The notes beneath the pieces were generated by a model. The model had not been told where the DNA came from and made no database searches. It was given only the letters and a program-made list of their open reading frames with translations. DNA of 14,319 bases from Flavobacteriaceae bacterium (GTDB lineage: Bacteria; Bacteroidota; Bacteroidia; Flavobacteriales; Flavobacteriaceae), in contig NZZF01000038.1 of assembly GCA_002702385.1 (NCBI GenBank), positions 12,128 to 26,446 on the forward strand, given 5' to 3'. The number at the start of each line of letters is the position of its first letter. The first letter of the stretch is position 1. The position numbers and the translations under genes were made by a program. Positions 1 to 7,715 of the stretch are shown here, piece after piece.

Positions 1-450
1 ATCATAATGATATGCCACATATCCAGACCATTTTTCTGGAACCCTGTAAGATTTTATATTTGGGATTTTATTTAGGATATTATTTTGCAGATTATAAATA
101 GCTAAAGTATCCATTGGCATTTTATCCTTCTTTACTTTTCTTCTTTTCATTTCAACAATACTATCTTTCCAGGCCTTTACACTAAATACAACAAATTTGG
201 AATCATATGTAAATCGATTATTTTCTGATCTATCATGCTTAAAAATTAAATTTCCTTTATCATCTTTAATTTTTAGCTCACTATCCTTTTCACCTTTAAC
301 AACAGAGTAAATTATATAATCCCCATTAGAGCTAATATTTGATCGTTGAATTGAATTCCAAATATCGAAGTCTGGATGATCCAATACTTTTTTTTGTCCA
401 AATAAATTAACACTCATTAAAACGATTAAGTAGCAAAATAGATTTTTCAT
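1..450 (-). CDS. S9 prolyl-oligopeptidase-family protein, N-terminal part (C-terminus off left edge)
   Basis: The frame is open from an ATG at 450 down to base 1 (150 codons, no stop), so the gene continues beyond the window. It begins MKNLFCYLIVLMSVNLFGQ, a Sec signal peptide with a Bacteroidota-style FGQ end. The following segment (KKVLDHPDFDIWNSIQ, then NISSNGDYIIYSV and a later KVKKDKMPMDTLAIYNL) matches, from memory, the start of flavobacterial S9 peptidases with an N-terminal beta-propeller and a C-terminal alpha/beta-hydrolase. The catalytic Ser, Asp and His would lie in the missing part, so activity cannot be judged. It is probably an exported, periplasmic oligopeptidase. It is transcribed away from the gene at 548; the 97-bp gap between them must hold both promoters, but I see no clear consensus there. 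Confidence 0.85.
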   Translation of the reverse strand, partial: MKNLFCYLIVLMSVNLFGQKKVLDHPDFDIWNSIQRSNISSNGDYIIYSVVKGEKDSELKIKDDKGNLIFKHDRSENNRFTYDSKFVVFSVKAWKDSIVEMKRRKVKKDKMPMDTLAIYNLQNNILNKIPNIKSYRVPEKWSGYVAYHYD

Positions 451-547
451 AGTTATACTAATTTAATAATTATAATAAATTGATAATTAACTAGTGATAT
501 TTCATTTGTATAATTTCATAACTTTAACTTAATACCCAAAATATATT

Positions 548-1024
548 ATGATGAAAAAAATTTTAATGACTACTATATTAATTTTTATTATTGCACTTTA
601 TTCTTGTGATTCAAATTCAAGTAAAAACATCTCTGATTCAGTTTTTCATAATAATGAACTTATAAGTATGGTTTACATGAAATCAAACAATAAAACTGAA
701 AAAGAAATTGATGATTTTTCAGATTATTATCAAAAAAGAATGAATGAGCTGGAGCCTAATGTTTTGTCTTGGAAATTCTTTAAATCACAAAATGGACAGA
801 TAACTCTTTTGGAAAGATATATAGATGAAGCAGCTATTTTTAATCACATAGAAAACGTCTCTGAAGGAAAACCTATGGAGCAAGATTTTATAAAATTTTT
901 AGATCATTTTTTAATTGATTCAATAGAGTATTATGGTAAAACCAGTCAAGACTTTAAAGATACCATTGAAACATTTGGCTTCCCAATCAGCTATAAAGAA
1001 CTAATTTCAGGATTTAGTAAATAA
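548..1024 (+). CDS. Lipoprotein with ABM-like (dimeric alpha/beta-barrel) domain
   Basis: A 158-residue protein. The N-terminus MMKKILMTTILIFIIALYSC is a lipoprotein signal with the lipidated cysteine at residue 20. There are two adjacent ATG codons (548 and 551) and either could start it. Residues about 40-135 resemble the antibiotic-biosynthesis-monooxygenase/quinol-monooxygenase-like fold: a strand (ELISMVYMK), a helix, a strand with VLSWKFFKS, then the typical LLERYIDEAAIFNHIENV segment. The end, with SIEYYGK, a short helix and a C-terminal GFSK, is also like small ABM-type proteins. The assignment is by pattern recall only. The catalytic role of this fold varies widely, so no reaction is proposed. 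It stands alone, 86 bp ahead of the serine hydrolase gene, and is divergent from the S9 peptidase. Confidence 0.75.
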   Translation: MMKKILMTTILIFIIALYSCDSNSSKNISDSVFHNNELISMVYMKSNNKTEKEIDDFSDYYQKRMNELEPNVLSWKFFKSQNGQITLLERYIDEAAIFNHIENVSEGKPMEQDFIKFLDHFLIDSIEYYGKTSQDFKDTIETFGFPISYKELISGFSK

Positions 1025-1110
1025 TCATTTATGAAGAGGGTTCTATTTTCTTTATTTGTTCAAATAATTAATTGTCATTTATTAACTTTATTAGCTAACC
1101 AAAAATTATA

Positions 1111-2361
1111 ATGAAAAAATTTAAAATTTATATTTTTCTAATTGCGATGATGTTATTCGCATGTAATGAAAACACAAAAAAAATTGATAACCCAATAGAA
1201 AAATTTCAAAGTGACTTAATTGCTGAGGGCACTACTGGATCAAATGTGGCTAAAGTTTTTAAAAATGGTGAGGTAATTTATGACCAAGTTGTAAATTCTG
1301 GAGCAAGTGGGGATAAAGATATTGACTCAAATACTATTTTTCCTATTTGGTCAATGTCTAAAACTGTAACTACTGTAGGTATGATGATACTTTTAGATCG
1401 AGGTCTTTATAATTTAGACGATAATGTTTCTGATTATCTTCCAGAGTACTCTAATCTTAACTGTAAAGGTGATGATGGAATATATCCATGTGAGAAAAAA
1501 TTAAAAATCACTCATTTACTATCACACAGGTCTGGATTTACATATTATGCCAAAAATGGTTCTAATTGGATAGCATCACTTACCACGGATTTGTATCCTG
1601 CTGTAGCTGATCCTGTTAGGTTTAATAATCTCGATGATTTTTCTAAAGCGGTAGCTAAAATTCCGCTTGATTTTGAACCTGGAGAAATGTATACTTATGG
1701 TATTAATCAAGCAATTCTAGGAAGGTTAATTGAAGTTATAAGTGGACAAAGTTTTTACTCATTTTTGAAAGAAAACATTTTTGATAAACTTGCAATGAAT
1801 GATACAAAATTTCATTTAACAGATGAAGACAGAGAAAGGTTTCAGCCTTTAAGAGTTAATATTAAACCAAACACAGACTTTAATCCATCTGATTTTTATC
1901 TTGATGGTTATACTACTGCCATGGATGGTTATCCATATAGCGAAGACAGTCAAGCTCATTTTGGAGGTGAAGGATTAGTTTCTACTATGTCAGATTTTTC
2001 TAAGTTTTGTGAAATGCTAGTAAATGATGGCACTTATAATGGAGAAAAAATTGTTTCAAGTGATGGAATAAAAATTATGACTGGTAAATATTCAAATGCC
2101 TACCCTGATCCAAGTGAGCCAAATGCTTTTCCATTTTTAGAAGGATACTATTATGGTTTTACTTTTAGTGTTTTGGAGAACACGGAAGCCTATGGTTCTG
2201 GAGCTCCAAATGGAATTTATGGATGGTCTGGATATCATAATACTTGGTATTGGATCGACCCTGTAAATAAGCTATATGCTTTATTCATGTCAAACTCTAT
2301 AAATCCTGATTTTAGTATTTTAAAAAATTTTCAAACAGCAACTTATAAATTCATAAAATGA
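1111..2361 (+). CDS. Beta-lactamase-fold serine hydrolase lipoprotein (class C / family VIII esterase type)
   Basis: A 416-residue protein with lipoprotein signal MKKFKIYIFLIAMMLFAC (lipid Cys18). The beta-lactamase-related fold (PF00144) is clear: catalytic S-x-x-K is S81-M-S-K84 (IWSMSKTVTTVG), followed by ITHLLSHRSGF (134-143), the second motif around Y196 (PGEMYTYGINQAILGRLIE, with Y-G-I instead of penicillin-binding Y-x-N) and the third motif region GWSGYHNTWYWIDP (371-384). A W-x-G third motif is characteristic of family VIII esterases and related hydrolases rather than true beta-lactamases (KTG). It is probably an envelope esterase, amidase or D-amino peptidase; the substrate is unknown. 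It overlaps the downstream gene by ATGA (2358-2361), so the two are translationally coupled and likely work together. Confidence 0.9.
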   Translation: MKKFKIYIFLIAMMLFACNENTKKIDNPIEKFQSDLIAEGTTGSNVAKVFKNGEVIYDQVVNSGASGDKDIDSNTIFPIWSMSKTVTTVGMMILLDRGLYNLDDNVSDYLPEYSNLNCKGDDGIYPCEKKLKITHLLSHRSGFTYYAKNGSNWIASLTTDLYPAVADPVRFNNLDDFSKAVAKIPLDFEPGEMYTYGINQAILGRLIEVISGQSFYSFLKENIFDKLAMNDTKFHLTDEDRERFQPLRVNIKPNTDFNPSDFYLDGYTTAMDGYPYSEDSQAHFGGEGLVSTMSDFSKFCEMLVNDGTYNGEKIVSSDGIKIMTGKYSNAYPDPSEPNAFPFLEGYYYGFTFSVLENTEAYGSGAPNGIYGWSGYHNTWYWIDPVNKLYALFMSNSINPDFSILKNFQTATYKFIK

Positions 2362-3812
2362 AAACAAAAATTATATATATCGCAGTTACAACAATTCTTT
2401 TATTTGGATGTGTTGACACAAAACAAAAACTTGGTTATGAAGCTGAGTACGAAAATGAAGTTGATATCTATGTTGGAGATGTGAAATCTACAGACGTAAT
2501 TAGAAAATGGTTTGATTCCTACAACGCCAGGGATTTAGAAACAGTTTCTAGTATTGAACATGATGATGTAGTATTATATGCTCCCAATGGAATGATTATT
2601 AATGGAAGTGATGAACACACCAAACTTGCAGAGCAATTTCTATCGGCTTATCCAAATGCCAAATGGGAAATACTTTGGTCAATTTCATCTGACATTGCAT
2701 TTAACACAAAACCCTCTGAAAACTGGGTCACTACATGCGTAACTGTTAGTTATGGCGAAGGGGATGAGGCTACAACTTTGCAAAGAATTATTGATGCTCA
2801 AATTGTGGAAGGTAAGATCAAGTTGGTTTATGGATATGAAAGAACCGTCTCTAAAGAAGAAGCTGAACAAAATAAAATTCAAATTTATGATAGCTCAATC
2901 ACTGAAATAATAGATGTTAATGCTGAAATTGAAGAACTTGCAGATTCAATTATGATTCCTGAGGGTCCTGTGTGGGACGATTCATCAAAGTCACTTCTTT
3001 TTGTTGATGTGATGAACAATAAACTATTCAAATGGAATGAAGAAAATGGAGCTTCAGAATATATTTCACCAAGTGGTAATACTGGATATGCGCCAAACTT
3101 AGGACAAGGCCTTTTAGGAGCTAATGGCTTAGCAATTGACAGTGAAGGAAATATTATAGTTTGCCAACATGGTGATAGGAGATTAGCTAAAGTTTCAAAT
3201 TCTAGCTCTAATGAGCCAACTTTTGAAACTGTTGTTGATAATTTTGAAGGAGACGCTTTTAACAGTCCTAATGATTTAGCAATTTCTAACGATGGCTCAA
3301 TCTATTTTAGTGATCCTGCTTTTGGATTTTTTGATTTAAATTCCTATCAGTTTGTAGATTCTGATTTGAAAGGCCTGGATTTTAATGGAATATATAAATA
3401 CAGCCCAGAAACAGAAAAAGCTGAATTAATTACTAAAGATATTGACTTACCTAACGGATTAGCATTATCCCCCGATGAAAAAACATTATATGTTAATAAG
3501 ATGGGAATGCTGGATTCAAACCCACAAATAATAAAAATAAATCTGGAAACAAATGAGTCTGAAACATTTTTTGAAGGGAAAGAATTGGCCGCTAAGTTTG
3601 AAGGAAATTTTGATGGAATGAAAGTTCACTCCAGCGGTAACATATTCACAACTGGACCGGGTGGTATTTTAGTTATTTCACCTGATGGAAAATTAAAAGC
3701 TAAGCTAAACTTTGGACATTCCACTAACTGTGCGTTTGATACAAATGAAGAATATTTATATGTTACAGGCTTTATTAATAATCAAAAAGTATATAGACTT
3801 AAATTGAAATAA
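2358..3812 (+). CDS. NTF2/SnoaL-like domain fused to SMP-30/gluconolactonase propeller, lipoprotein
   Basis: A 484-residue protein with lipoprotein signal ending ILLFGC (Cys18). Residues about 44-165 form an NTF2/SnoaL-like cone fold (VIRKWFDSYNARDLETV, DVVLYAPNGMIINGSDEH, ending IVEGKIKLVYGYER). Residues about 188-484 are an SMP-30/gluconolactonase/LRE six-bladed propeller (PF08450). Visible are EGPVWDD (E202), GANGLAIDSEGNIIVCQHG, FNSPNDLAISNDGSIYFSDP (N305), DLPNGLALSPDEKTLYV (N366), and NFDGMKVHSSGN (D419). The expected metal ligands E202, N366 and D419 are all present, so a divalent-metal lactonase or esterase activity is plausible. Its start overlaps the stop of the serine hydrolase (ATGA), implying a shared role in ester or lactone hydrolysis at the cell envelope. 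The domain order NTF2-propeller is unusual in my experience. The exact substrate cannot be read. Confidence 0.88.
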   Translation: MKTKIIYIAVTTILLFGCVDTKQKLGYEAEYENEVDIYVGDVKSTDVIRKWFDSYNARDLETVSSIEHDDVVLYAPNGMIINGSDEHTKLAEQFLSAYPNAKWEILWSISSDIAFNTKPSENWVTTCVTVSYGEGDEATTLQRIIDAQIVEGKIKLVYGYERTVSKEEAEQNKIQIYDSSITEIIDVNAEIEELADSIMIPEGPVWDDSSKSLLFVDVMNNKLFKWNEENGASEYISPSGNTGYAPNLGQGLLGANGLAIDSEGNIIVCQHGDRRLAKVSNSSSNEPTFETVVDNFEGDAFNSPNDLAISNDGSIYFSDPAFGFFDLNSYQFVDSDLKGLDFNGIYKYSPETEKAELITKDIDLPNGLALSPDEKTLYVNKMGMLDSNPQIIKINLETNESETFFEGKELAAKFEGNFDGMKVHSSGNIFTTGPGGILVISPDGKLKAKLNFGHSTNCAFDTNEEYLYVTGFINNQKVYRLKLK

Positions 3813-3908
3813 TTCTTTCTCAAATTTTTAAAAGATTAGATAATTAACCTATAATTAACAGTATTTAATTATTATTTTAATAGTATTGCTACCTAAAAAT
3901 TAATCAAT

Positions 3909-4430
3909 ATGAACAAAATTAAATTTATTCTATTATCAATTTTGATTGTAGGATGTGCTGGAACAGAAACTAAAAATTCCGAACCAAATATGGAATATGG
4001 AGGTTGGTCAGGAGTTTCAAGTGATTCTAGTAAAGAATCAATGATGACAAGAGAATTGATGAACGCATACATTGCTAATCAATTTGATGATGCTGCTTAC
4101 ATGATGGCAGAAGATGGAGCATTTTATTTCAACTCTGCTCAAGTATCAAAAGAAGAATGGGTTGCTGCTGGAGCTTTACACCACTCTTTATTTGATGATA
4201 TTTCCAACAGTAAAATTCAACCTGCTATTGTTACCACCTCGACTTACGATAATGGTGCCGTATGGTCTCAAGCATGGTTCTGGTGGACAGCAACGGGTAA
4301 AACAACAGGTACAGAAATTCAAATTCCTGTTCATCATGCTTTTAAATTTGAAAACGAAAAAATTGTTGAAGTATATCACTTCTTTGATCCTACTTTATTG
4401 GATGCTGAAGTTGCTGCATCAACTGAATAA
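3909..4430 (+). CDS. NTF2/SnoaL-like lipoprotein
   Basis: A 173-residue protein. MNKIKFILLSILIVGC is a lipoprotein signal (Cys16), followed by a polar linker rich in Ser, Glu and Gly. From about residue 48 (MMTRELMNAYIANQFDDAAYMMAEDGAFYF) to 165 it has the helix-helix-strand pattern of NTF2-like proteins, with a late HHAFKFENEKIVEVYHFFDP that fits the closing sheet, where HHAFKF resembles the 'hvfr...dGKI.e.' motif of SnoaL-type domains. Tryptophans are dense around residues 118-127 (VWSQAWFWWTATGK). It lies 96 bp after the NTF2-propeller fusion and 28 bp before the lipocalin-like gene, so it probably forms an operon with the latter. No catalytic residues can be assigned; it may be a binding or partner protein for the fused NTF2 domain upstream. 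Confidence 0.8.
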   Translation: MNKIKFILLSILIVGCAGTETKNSEPNMEYGGWSGVSSDSSKESMMTRELMNAYIANQFDDAAYMMAEDGAFYFNSAQVSKEEWVAAGALHHSLFDDISNSKIQPAIVTTSTYDNGAVWSQAWFWWTATGKTTGTEIQIPVHHAFKFENEKIVEVYHFFDPTLLDAEVAASTE

Positions 4431-4458
4431 TTAAAACTTAAACTATAAAATTATAAAA

Positions 4459-4956
4459 ATGAAAAATTTACTATTTATTCTGACAATGGTTTTTGCATTT
4501 ACATTAAATGCAAATATCAATTCAAACGATTTTGACAAGCTAAAAAAACTTGAAGGTAAGTGGTTTGGGATGTTAGAAAGAACTGATGGAACCTCTGACA
4601 TGTTAAACCTTGAGTATAGCATAACTTCAAATGGAAGTGCTCTTTTAGAGGAAAGCAATACTGGAGGAGTAGAAATGTTGAGCATATTCAATAATCATAA
4701 TGATGAAGTGCTCATAACTCATTATTGTGGGCTTCAAAATAAGCCTATTTTAAATCTTGTAGGTTCCTCTGATGGGACATTTAAATTTAAGACAGATGCA
4801 AAAAGAAGTGGTTTATCCAGAGATAAAGAAAATTTTGTAGATACATGGACTATTTCTGTAAGTGAGGATGGTCAGGAAATGCACTATGAATATACTGTAA
4901 TTGGTCCTGATGGAGCTACACTTACTGCTACAGCTAAACTTAAGAGAATGAGTTAA
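4459..4956 (+). CDS. Secreted lipocalin-like small protein
   Basis: A 165-residue protein with a Sec signal (MKNLLFILTMVFAFTLNA, cleavage probably near residue 18-20). The mature part begins with LKKLEGKWFGM, the G-x-W start typical of lipocalin or DUF1579-like barrels, followed by alternating strands (LNLEYSITSNGSALLEES, MLSIFNNHNDEVLITHYC, FVDTWTISVSEDGQEMHYEY). The pattern of 'ITHYCGLQNKP' recalls a widespread family of uncharacterised periplasmic proteins with T-H-Y-C near mid-length. I do not recognise a defined function. It is the last gene of the plus-strand group, 28 bp after the NTF2-like lipoprotein, and is followed directly by a hairpin terminator. Confidence 0.78.
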   Translation: MKNLLFILTMVFAFTLNANINSNDFDKLKKLEGKWFGMLERTDGTSDMLNLEYSITSNGSALLEESNTGGVEMLSIFNNHNDEVLITHYCGLQNKPILNLVGSSDGTFKFKTDAKRSGLSRDKENFVDTWTISVSEDGQEMHYEYTVIGPDGATLTATAKLKRMS

Positions 4957-4983
4957 TGCTATTAATCTAAATTGTTTAATAGA

Positions 4984-5010
4984 AGCCCTCTATTTTAGAG
5001 GGTTTTTTAT
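4984..5010 (+). terminator. Intrinsic terminator after the plus-strand envelope gene group
   Basis: A 7-bp perfect stem CCCTCTA (4986-4992) / TAGAGGG (4996-5002) with a TTT loop, a flanking G.T pair, then TTTTTTATTTT. It ends the plus-strand genes. The T-run overlaps the stop codon of the convergent gene at 5007. On the minus strand the hairpin is not followed by a T-run, so it should act mainly in one direction. Confidence 0.85.
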
Positions 5011-5537
5011 TTTATATCAAATTTATATTGTACTTCACCAAAACTCTTTTTTATTTTTCTGTTTATGATTACTTCAATTTTTTTTGAAAGTTTTGGCACA
5101 AAAACCTGGTAGTTGGTTCTAAAGTTTGTTTTTGTATCTATGGTGAAGTTTACGGATTTTACTTCACTATTATTGAACAAGTAAAAGTTAGTTGACATTA
5201 GATTTAGCTTCGATATATTATTCTCACCTCTAAATGAAATAATTTTCTTTTTGACCTTATTATTCTTTGCTAATACCCATTCAGATTTAAAATTTCCAAA
5301 AATTCTTAAAGGTTTATCTTGATTCTCAAGAACAGATTTAATCACAATCAATTTAATTTCTTCAGATAAGTTATAATATTCAGAATTATTAATTCTAATG
5401 TTATCAAAAGTTAGTTTCTCTAATTCTAAGCCTGTTGTTAATTCAAAGTCTATGCATTTACAACTATCTTTTGTTTCAACCTTAACATCCTCGAATTCAT
5501 CCAAGTTAGACGATCCATATATTGATGCTGTAACCAC
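5007..5537 (-). CDS. Unrecognised exported protein (main body; GTG is the only in-frame start)
   Basis: A 176-codon reading frame starting at a GTG. I do not recognise the family. The body is rich in Lys, Asn and Phe, has a CKC pair near residues 26-28 and alternates short strands with few helices, suggesting a small beta-rich envelope protein. The in-frame codons directly upstream (5538-5612) have no ATG, GTG or TTG but read SQILFSQENSNDVV, which looks like the end of a signal peptide. The missing start of that signal peptide is found in another frame (see 5538-5608). The real product is therefore probably about 200 residues and exported. The gene is convergent with the lipocalin-like gene and divergent from ubiE. 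Confidence 0.6.
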   Translation of the reverse strand: MVTASIYGSSNLDEFEDVKVETKDSCKCIDFELTTGLELEKLTFDNIRINNSEYYNLSEEIKLIVIKSVLENQDKPLRIFGNFKSEWVLAKNNKVKKKIISFRGENNISKLNLMSTNFYLFNNSEVKSVNFTIDTKTNFRTNYQVFVPKLSKKIEVIINRKIKKSFGEVQYKFDIK

Positions 5538-5608
5538 ATCATTAGAATTTTCTTGTGAAAATAAAATTTGAGAAAAGCAATAAATATTATTAATCCATAT
5601 TCTTTCAT
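5538..5608 (-). other. Frameshifted 5' end (signal peptide) of the 5007-5537 gene
   Basis: An ATG at 5608 opens MKEYGLIIFIAF, a good signal-peptide start (Lys, then a hydrophobic core), but the frame then continues as LKFYFHKK and does not join the main body. One extra base in the A-run at 5573-5576 (T-run on the coding strand) would fuse it to SQILFSQENSNDVV of the main frame and give a normal Bacteroidota signal peptide ending FSQ. Either the gene carries a one-base deletion or the read or assembly lost a base in the homopolymer. Confidence 0.6.
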
Positions 5609-5623
5609 CGAACTAAAATTAAC

Positions 5624-5631
5624 TAATTTCG
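5624..5631 (+). promoter_or_regulatory. Possible Bacteroidota -7 box upstream of ubiE
   Basis: TAATTTCG, one mismatch from the Bacteroidota TAnnTTTG -7 consensus, 15 bp ahead of the ubiE start codon. No clear -33 TTG element is visible at the right distance, so this is weak evidence in very AT-rich sequence. Confidence 0.3.
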
Positions 5632-5646
5632 TGCATTAAATTTCCA

Positions 5647-6342
5647 ATGAATAAAAATAAAAATCATATAAGAAAAATGTTTGATTCAATTTCTGATGAA
5701 TATGATTTTTTAAATAATGTTATTACCATAGGACAACATCTAAAATGGAAATCAGAAATAGTAGAAATTGCAAAATCAGTAAACCCAAAATTGATTTTAG
5801 ATTTAGCGACAGGCACTTCGGATATCGCAATTAATTTATCTCAAATTAAAAACTGTAAAATTATTGGTGTTGACATATCCAATGACATGTTATCAAAAGC
5901 TCAGAAAAAAATTGATAAAAAAAATTTAAGTGAAATCATCTCTTTAAAAACTGGAGACGCTCAAAACCTAAAATTTAATGATAATAAGTTTGATATTGTA
6001 ACTATTGGTTATGGTATTAGAAATTTTGAACAACTCGAAGCTGGCTTAAAAGAATCTCACAGGGTTTTGAAAGATGATGGTTTATTAATTATTCTTGAAA
6101 CTTCTGTTCCTTCTAATAAGTTTTTAAAATTTTTATATAATATTTATACACTAACATTTATCCCTGTAATTACAAGGCTATTCTCAAATAATCCAGCTGC
6201 ATATAATTATTTAGAAAAATCAGCTAAAGAATTTCCATATGGCAAAAATTTAAAAAATATTTTACTAAAAGTTGGATTTAGTGAAGTAGAATTCAAGCCA
6301 AAAATGTTAGGTGCTTCTACAATATATACTTCCAAAAAGTAA
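5647..6342 (+). CDS. ubiE: Demethylmenaquinone methyltransferase (UbiE/MenG)
   Basis: A 231-residue cytoplasmic, SAM-dependent class I methyltransferase of the UbiE/COQ5 family. It methylates demethylmenaquinone in the last step of menaquinone synthesis. Family signs: RKMFDSISDEYDFLNNVIT at 10-27, SAM motif I LDLATGTSDIA (51-61), GVDISNDMLSKA (74-85), GDAQNLKF (103-110), the diagnostic GYGIRNFEQ (121-129), RVLKDDGLLIILE, the conserved central block ending AAYNYLEKSAKEFP, and C-terminal GASTIYTSKK. Full length. It is divergent from the frameshifted gene and 62 bp ahead of the M24 peptidase gene. The symbol menG applies equally, as Bacteroidota normally make only menaquinone. Confidence 0.95.
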   Translation: MNKNKNHIRKMFDSISDEYDFLNNVITIGQHLKWKSEIVEIAKSVNPKLILDLATGTSDIAINLSQIKNCKIIGVDISNDMLSKAQKKIDKKNLSEIISLKTGDAQNLKFNDNKFDIVTIGYGIRNFEQLEAGLKESHRVLKDDGLLIILETSVPSNKFLKFLYNIYTLTFIPVITRLFSNNPAAYNYLEKSAKEFPYGKNLKNILLKVGFSEVEFKPKMLGASTIYTSKK

Positions 6343-6404
6343 CTCGCTTAAAAGCAATAGTTTATAAATTTATATTAACTTTTAGAATTAAATTTTAATA
6401 AAAA

Positions 6405-7715
6405 ATGAAGAAGTTCATCATACTTTTAGTTTTCACTCAGTTATCATTTTCTCAAAATATTTTGGATTTAAAAAGCAGAGCCGATGTGATTAAAGATTTA
6501 CAAAAAGACAGATTAGATAATCTTTTACCAGATTTGATGGAAGAGACTGGAATTGATATGTGGGTTTTAATTACAAGAGAGTATAATGAAGATCCAATAA
6601 TTAAAACTCTTTTACCACCTACTTGGCTTAATGCAAGAAGAAGAACTATTTTAGCTTTTTATCATAATAACAAAGGCGAAATAGAAAAAGCTGCTATAAC
6701 TCGTTATAATTTTGGAGAAAATATTCCTTCGATTTGGGATAAAGACAAACAACCCGATCAATTAAAAGCGCTTTATGATTATATCAAAAGTAAAAAGCCA
6801 AATAAAATTGGATTAAACTACTCTGAACATTTCGCATTAGTTGATGGTATTTCAAAAACAGATTTTGATCTTTTCTACAATAATGCCCCAATAACAATAA
6901 AGAATAAAGTTGTTTCAGCTGAGGAACTTGGAATCAGATGGATTGAAACTAGAACACAAAAAGAAAAAGTTATTTATGATCAATTAGTTGAAATTACTCA
7001 TAACATAATTAATGAAGCTTTTTCAACTAAGGTAATAACACCTGGAGTTACTACAACTGACGATGTAGTATGGTGGATGCGTGAGAAAGTACTATCCTTA
7101 AATCTTAAAACATGGTTTCATCCTACTATAGATGTGCAAAGAAATTCTCAAAGTGATTTGTACGCTTTTGATGGTAAATCTAAATTCGACATAATTCAAC
7201 CTGGAGATTTAGTTCATTGTGATTTTGGAATTAATTATTTAACACTTAATACTGACTGTCAACAAATTGCATATGTTTTAAAACCAAATGAAAATAAAGC
7301 ACCTGAATATTTGTCAAATGCTTTAAAAGACGCAAACAAATTACAAGATATTTTTACTGATAATTTTGGTTATAAAAAAACAGGAAATCAGATTCTAAAA
7401 GAATCCTTAGAACAAGCAAAATCTGAAGGTTTAAAACCTCAGATATATACTCATCCGTTGGGTACTTATGGCCATTCTGCTGGTACAACTTTAGGTATGT
7501 GGGATTCTCAAGATGGTGTTCCATTCAAAGGAGATTTTAAAATGAATTTTGATACTGTTTATGCAATTGAGTTAAACAATAGAACTTACATAAATGAATG
7601 GAATAAAGAAGTTCGTATAATGTTAGAAGAAGCTGGAATGTTTGAAAAAGATGGTTTTAGATATGTAAACGGAAGACAAACAGAAATTATTTTAATTGGT
7701 AAAAATTTACATTGA
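6405..7715 (+). CDS. Exported M24-family metallopeptidase (Xaa-Pro aminopeptidase type)
   Basis: A 436-residue protein with Sec signal MKKFIILLVFTQLSFSQ (cleavage near 17). Residues about 25-170 form the creatinase-type N-terminal domain (GIDMWVLITREYNEDP, RRRTILAFYHN); residues about 185-436 form the pita-bread catalytic domain. Metal ligands can be placed at D273 (GDLVHCDFGINY), D284 (LNTDCQQIAYV), H357 (HPLGTYGHSAG), E389 (YAIELN) and E408 (RIMLEEAGMF), so the dinuclear site appears intact. The HPLGxYGHxxG block is a variant of the usual GHGIG and marks a subgroup of secreted Bacteroidota M24 proteins. It probably acts on peptides in the periplasm. Its stop overlaps the TTG start of the metallophosphoesterase. 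Confidence 0.9.
   Translation: MKKFIILLVFTQLSFSQNILDLKSRADVIKDLQKDRLDNLLPDLMEETGIDMWVLITREYNEDPIIKTLLPPTWLNARRRTILAFYHNNKGEIEKAAITRYNFGENIPSIWDKDKQPDQLKALYDYIKSKKPNKIGLNYSEHFALVDGISKTDFDLFYNNAPITIKNKVVSAEELGIRWIETRTQKEKVIYDQLVEITHNIINEAFSTKVITPGVTTTDDVVWWMREKVLSLNLKTWFHPTIDVQRNSQSDLYAFDGKSKFDIIQPGDLVHCDFGINYLTLNTDCQQIAYVLKPNENKAPEYLSNALKDANKLQDIFTDNFGYKKTGNQILKESLEQAKSEGLKPQIYTHPLGTYGHSAGTTLGMWDSQDGVPFKGDFKMNFDTVYAIELNNRTYINEWNKEVRIMLEEAGMFEKDGFRYVNGRQTEIILIGKNLH

Noticed and set aside
1031..1111. A 26-codon ORF (starting MKRVLFSLFVQIIN) ending TAATG on the start of the serine hydrolase gene
   Set aside because: It could be a coupled leader peptide, but there is no recognisable motif, and a frame this short occurs readily by chance in such AT-rich DNA.
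4114..4434. A 106-codon frame inside the NTF2-like lipoprotein gene
   Set aside because: It lies in another frame of a gene with a clear signal peptide and NTF2 pattern, and its own sequence has no start context or domain.
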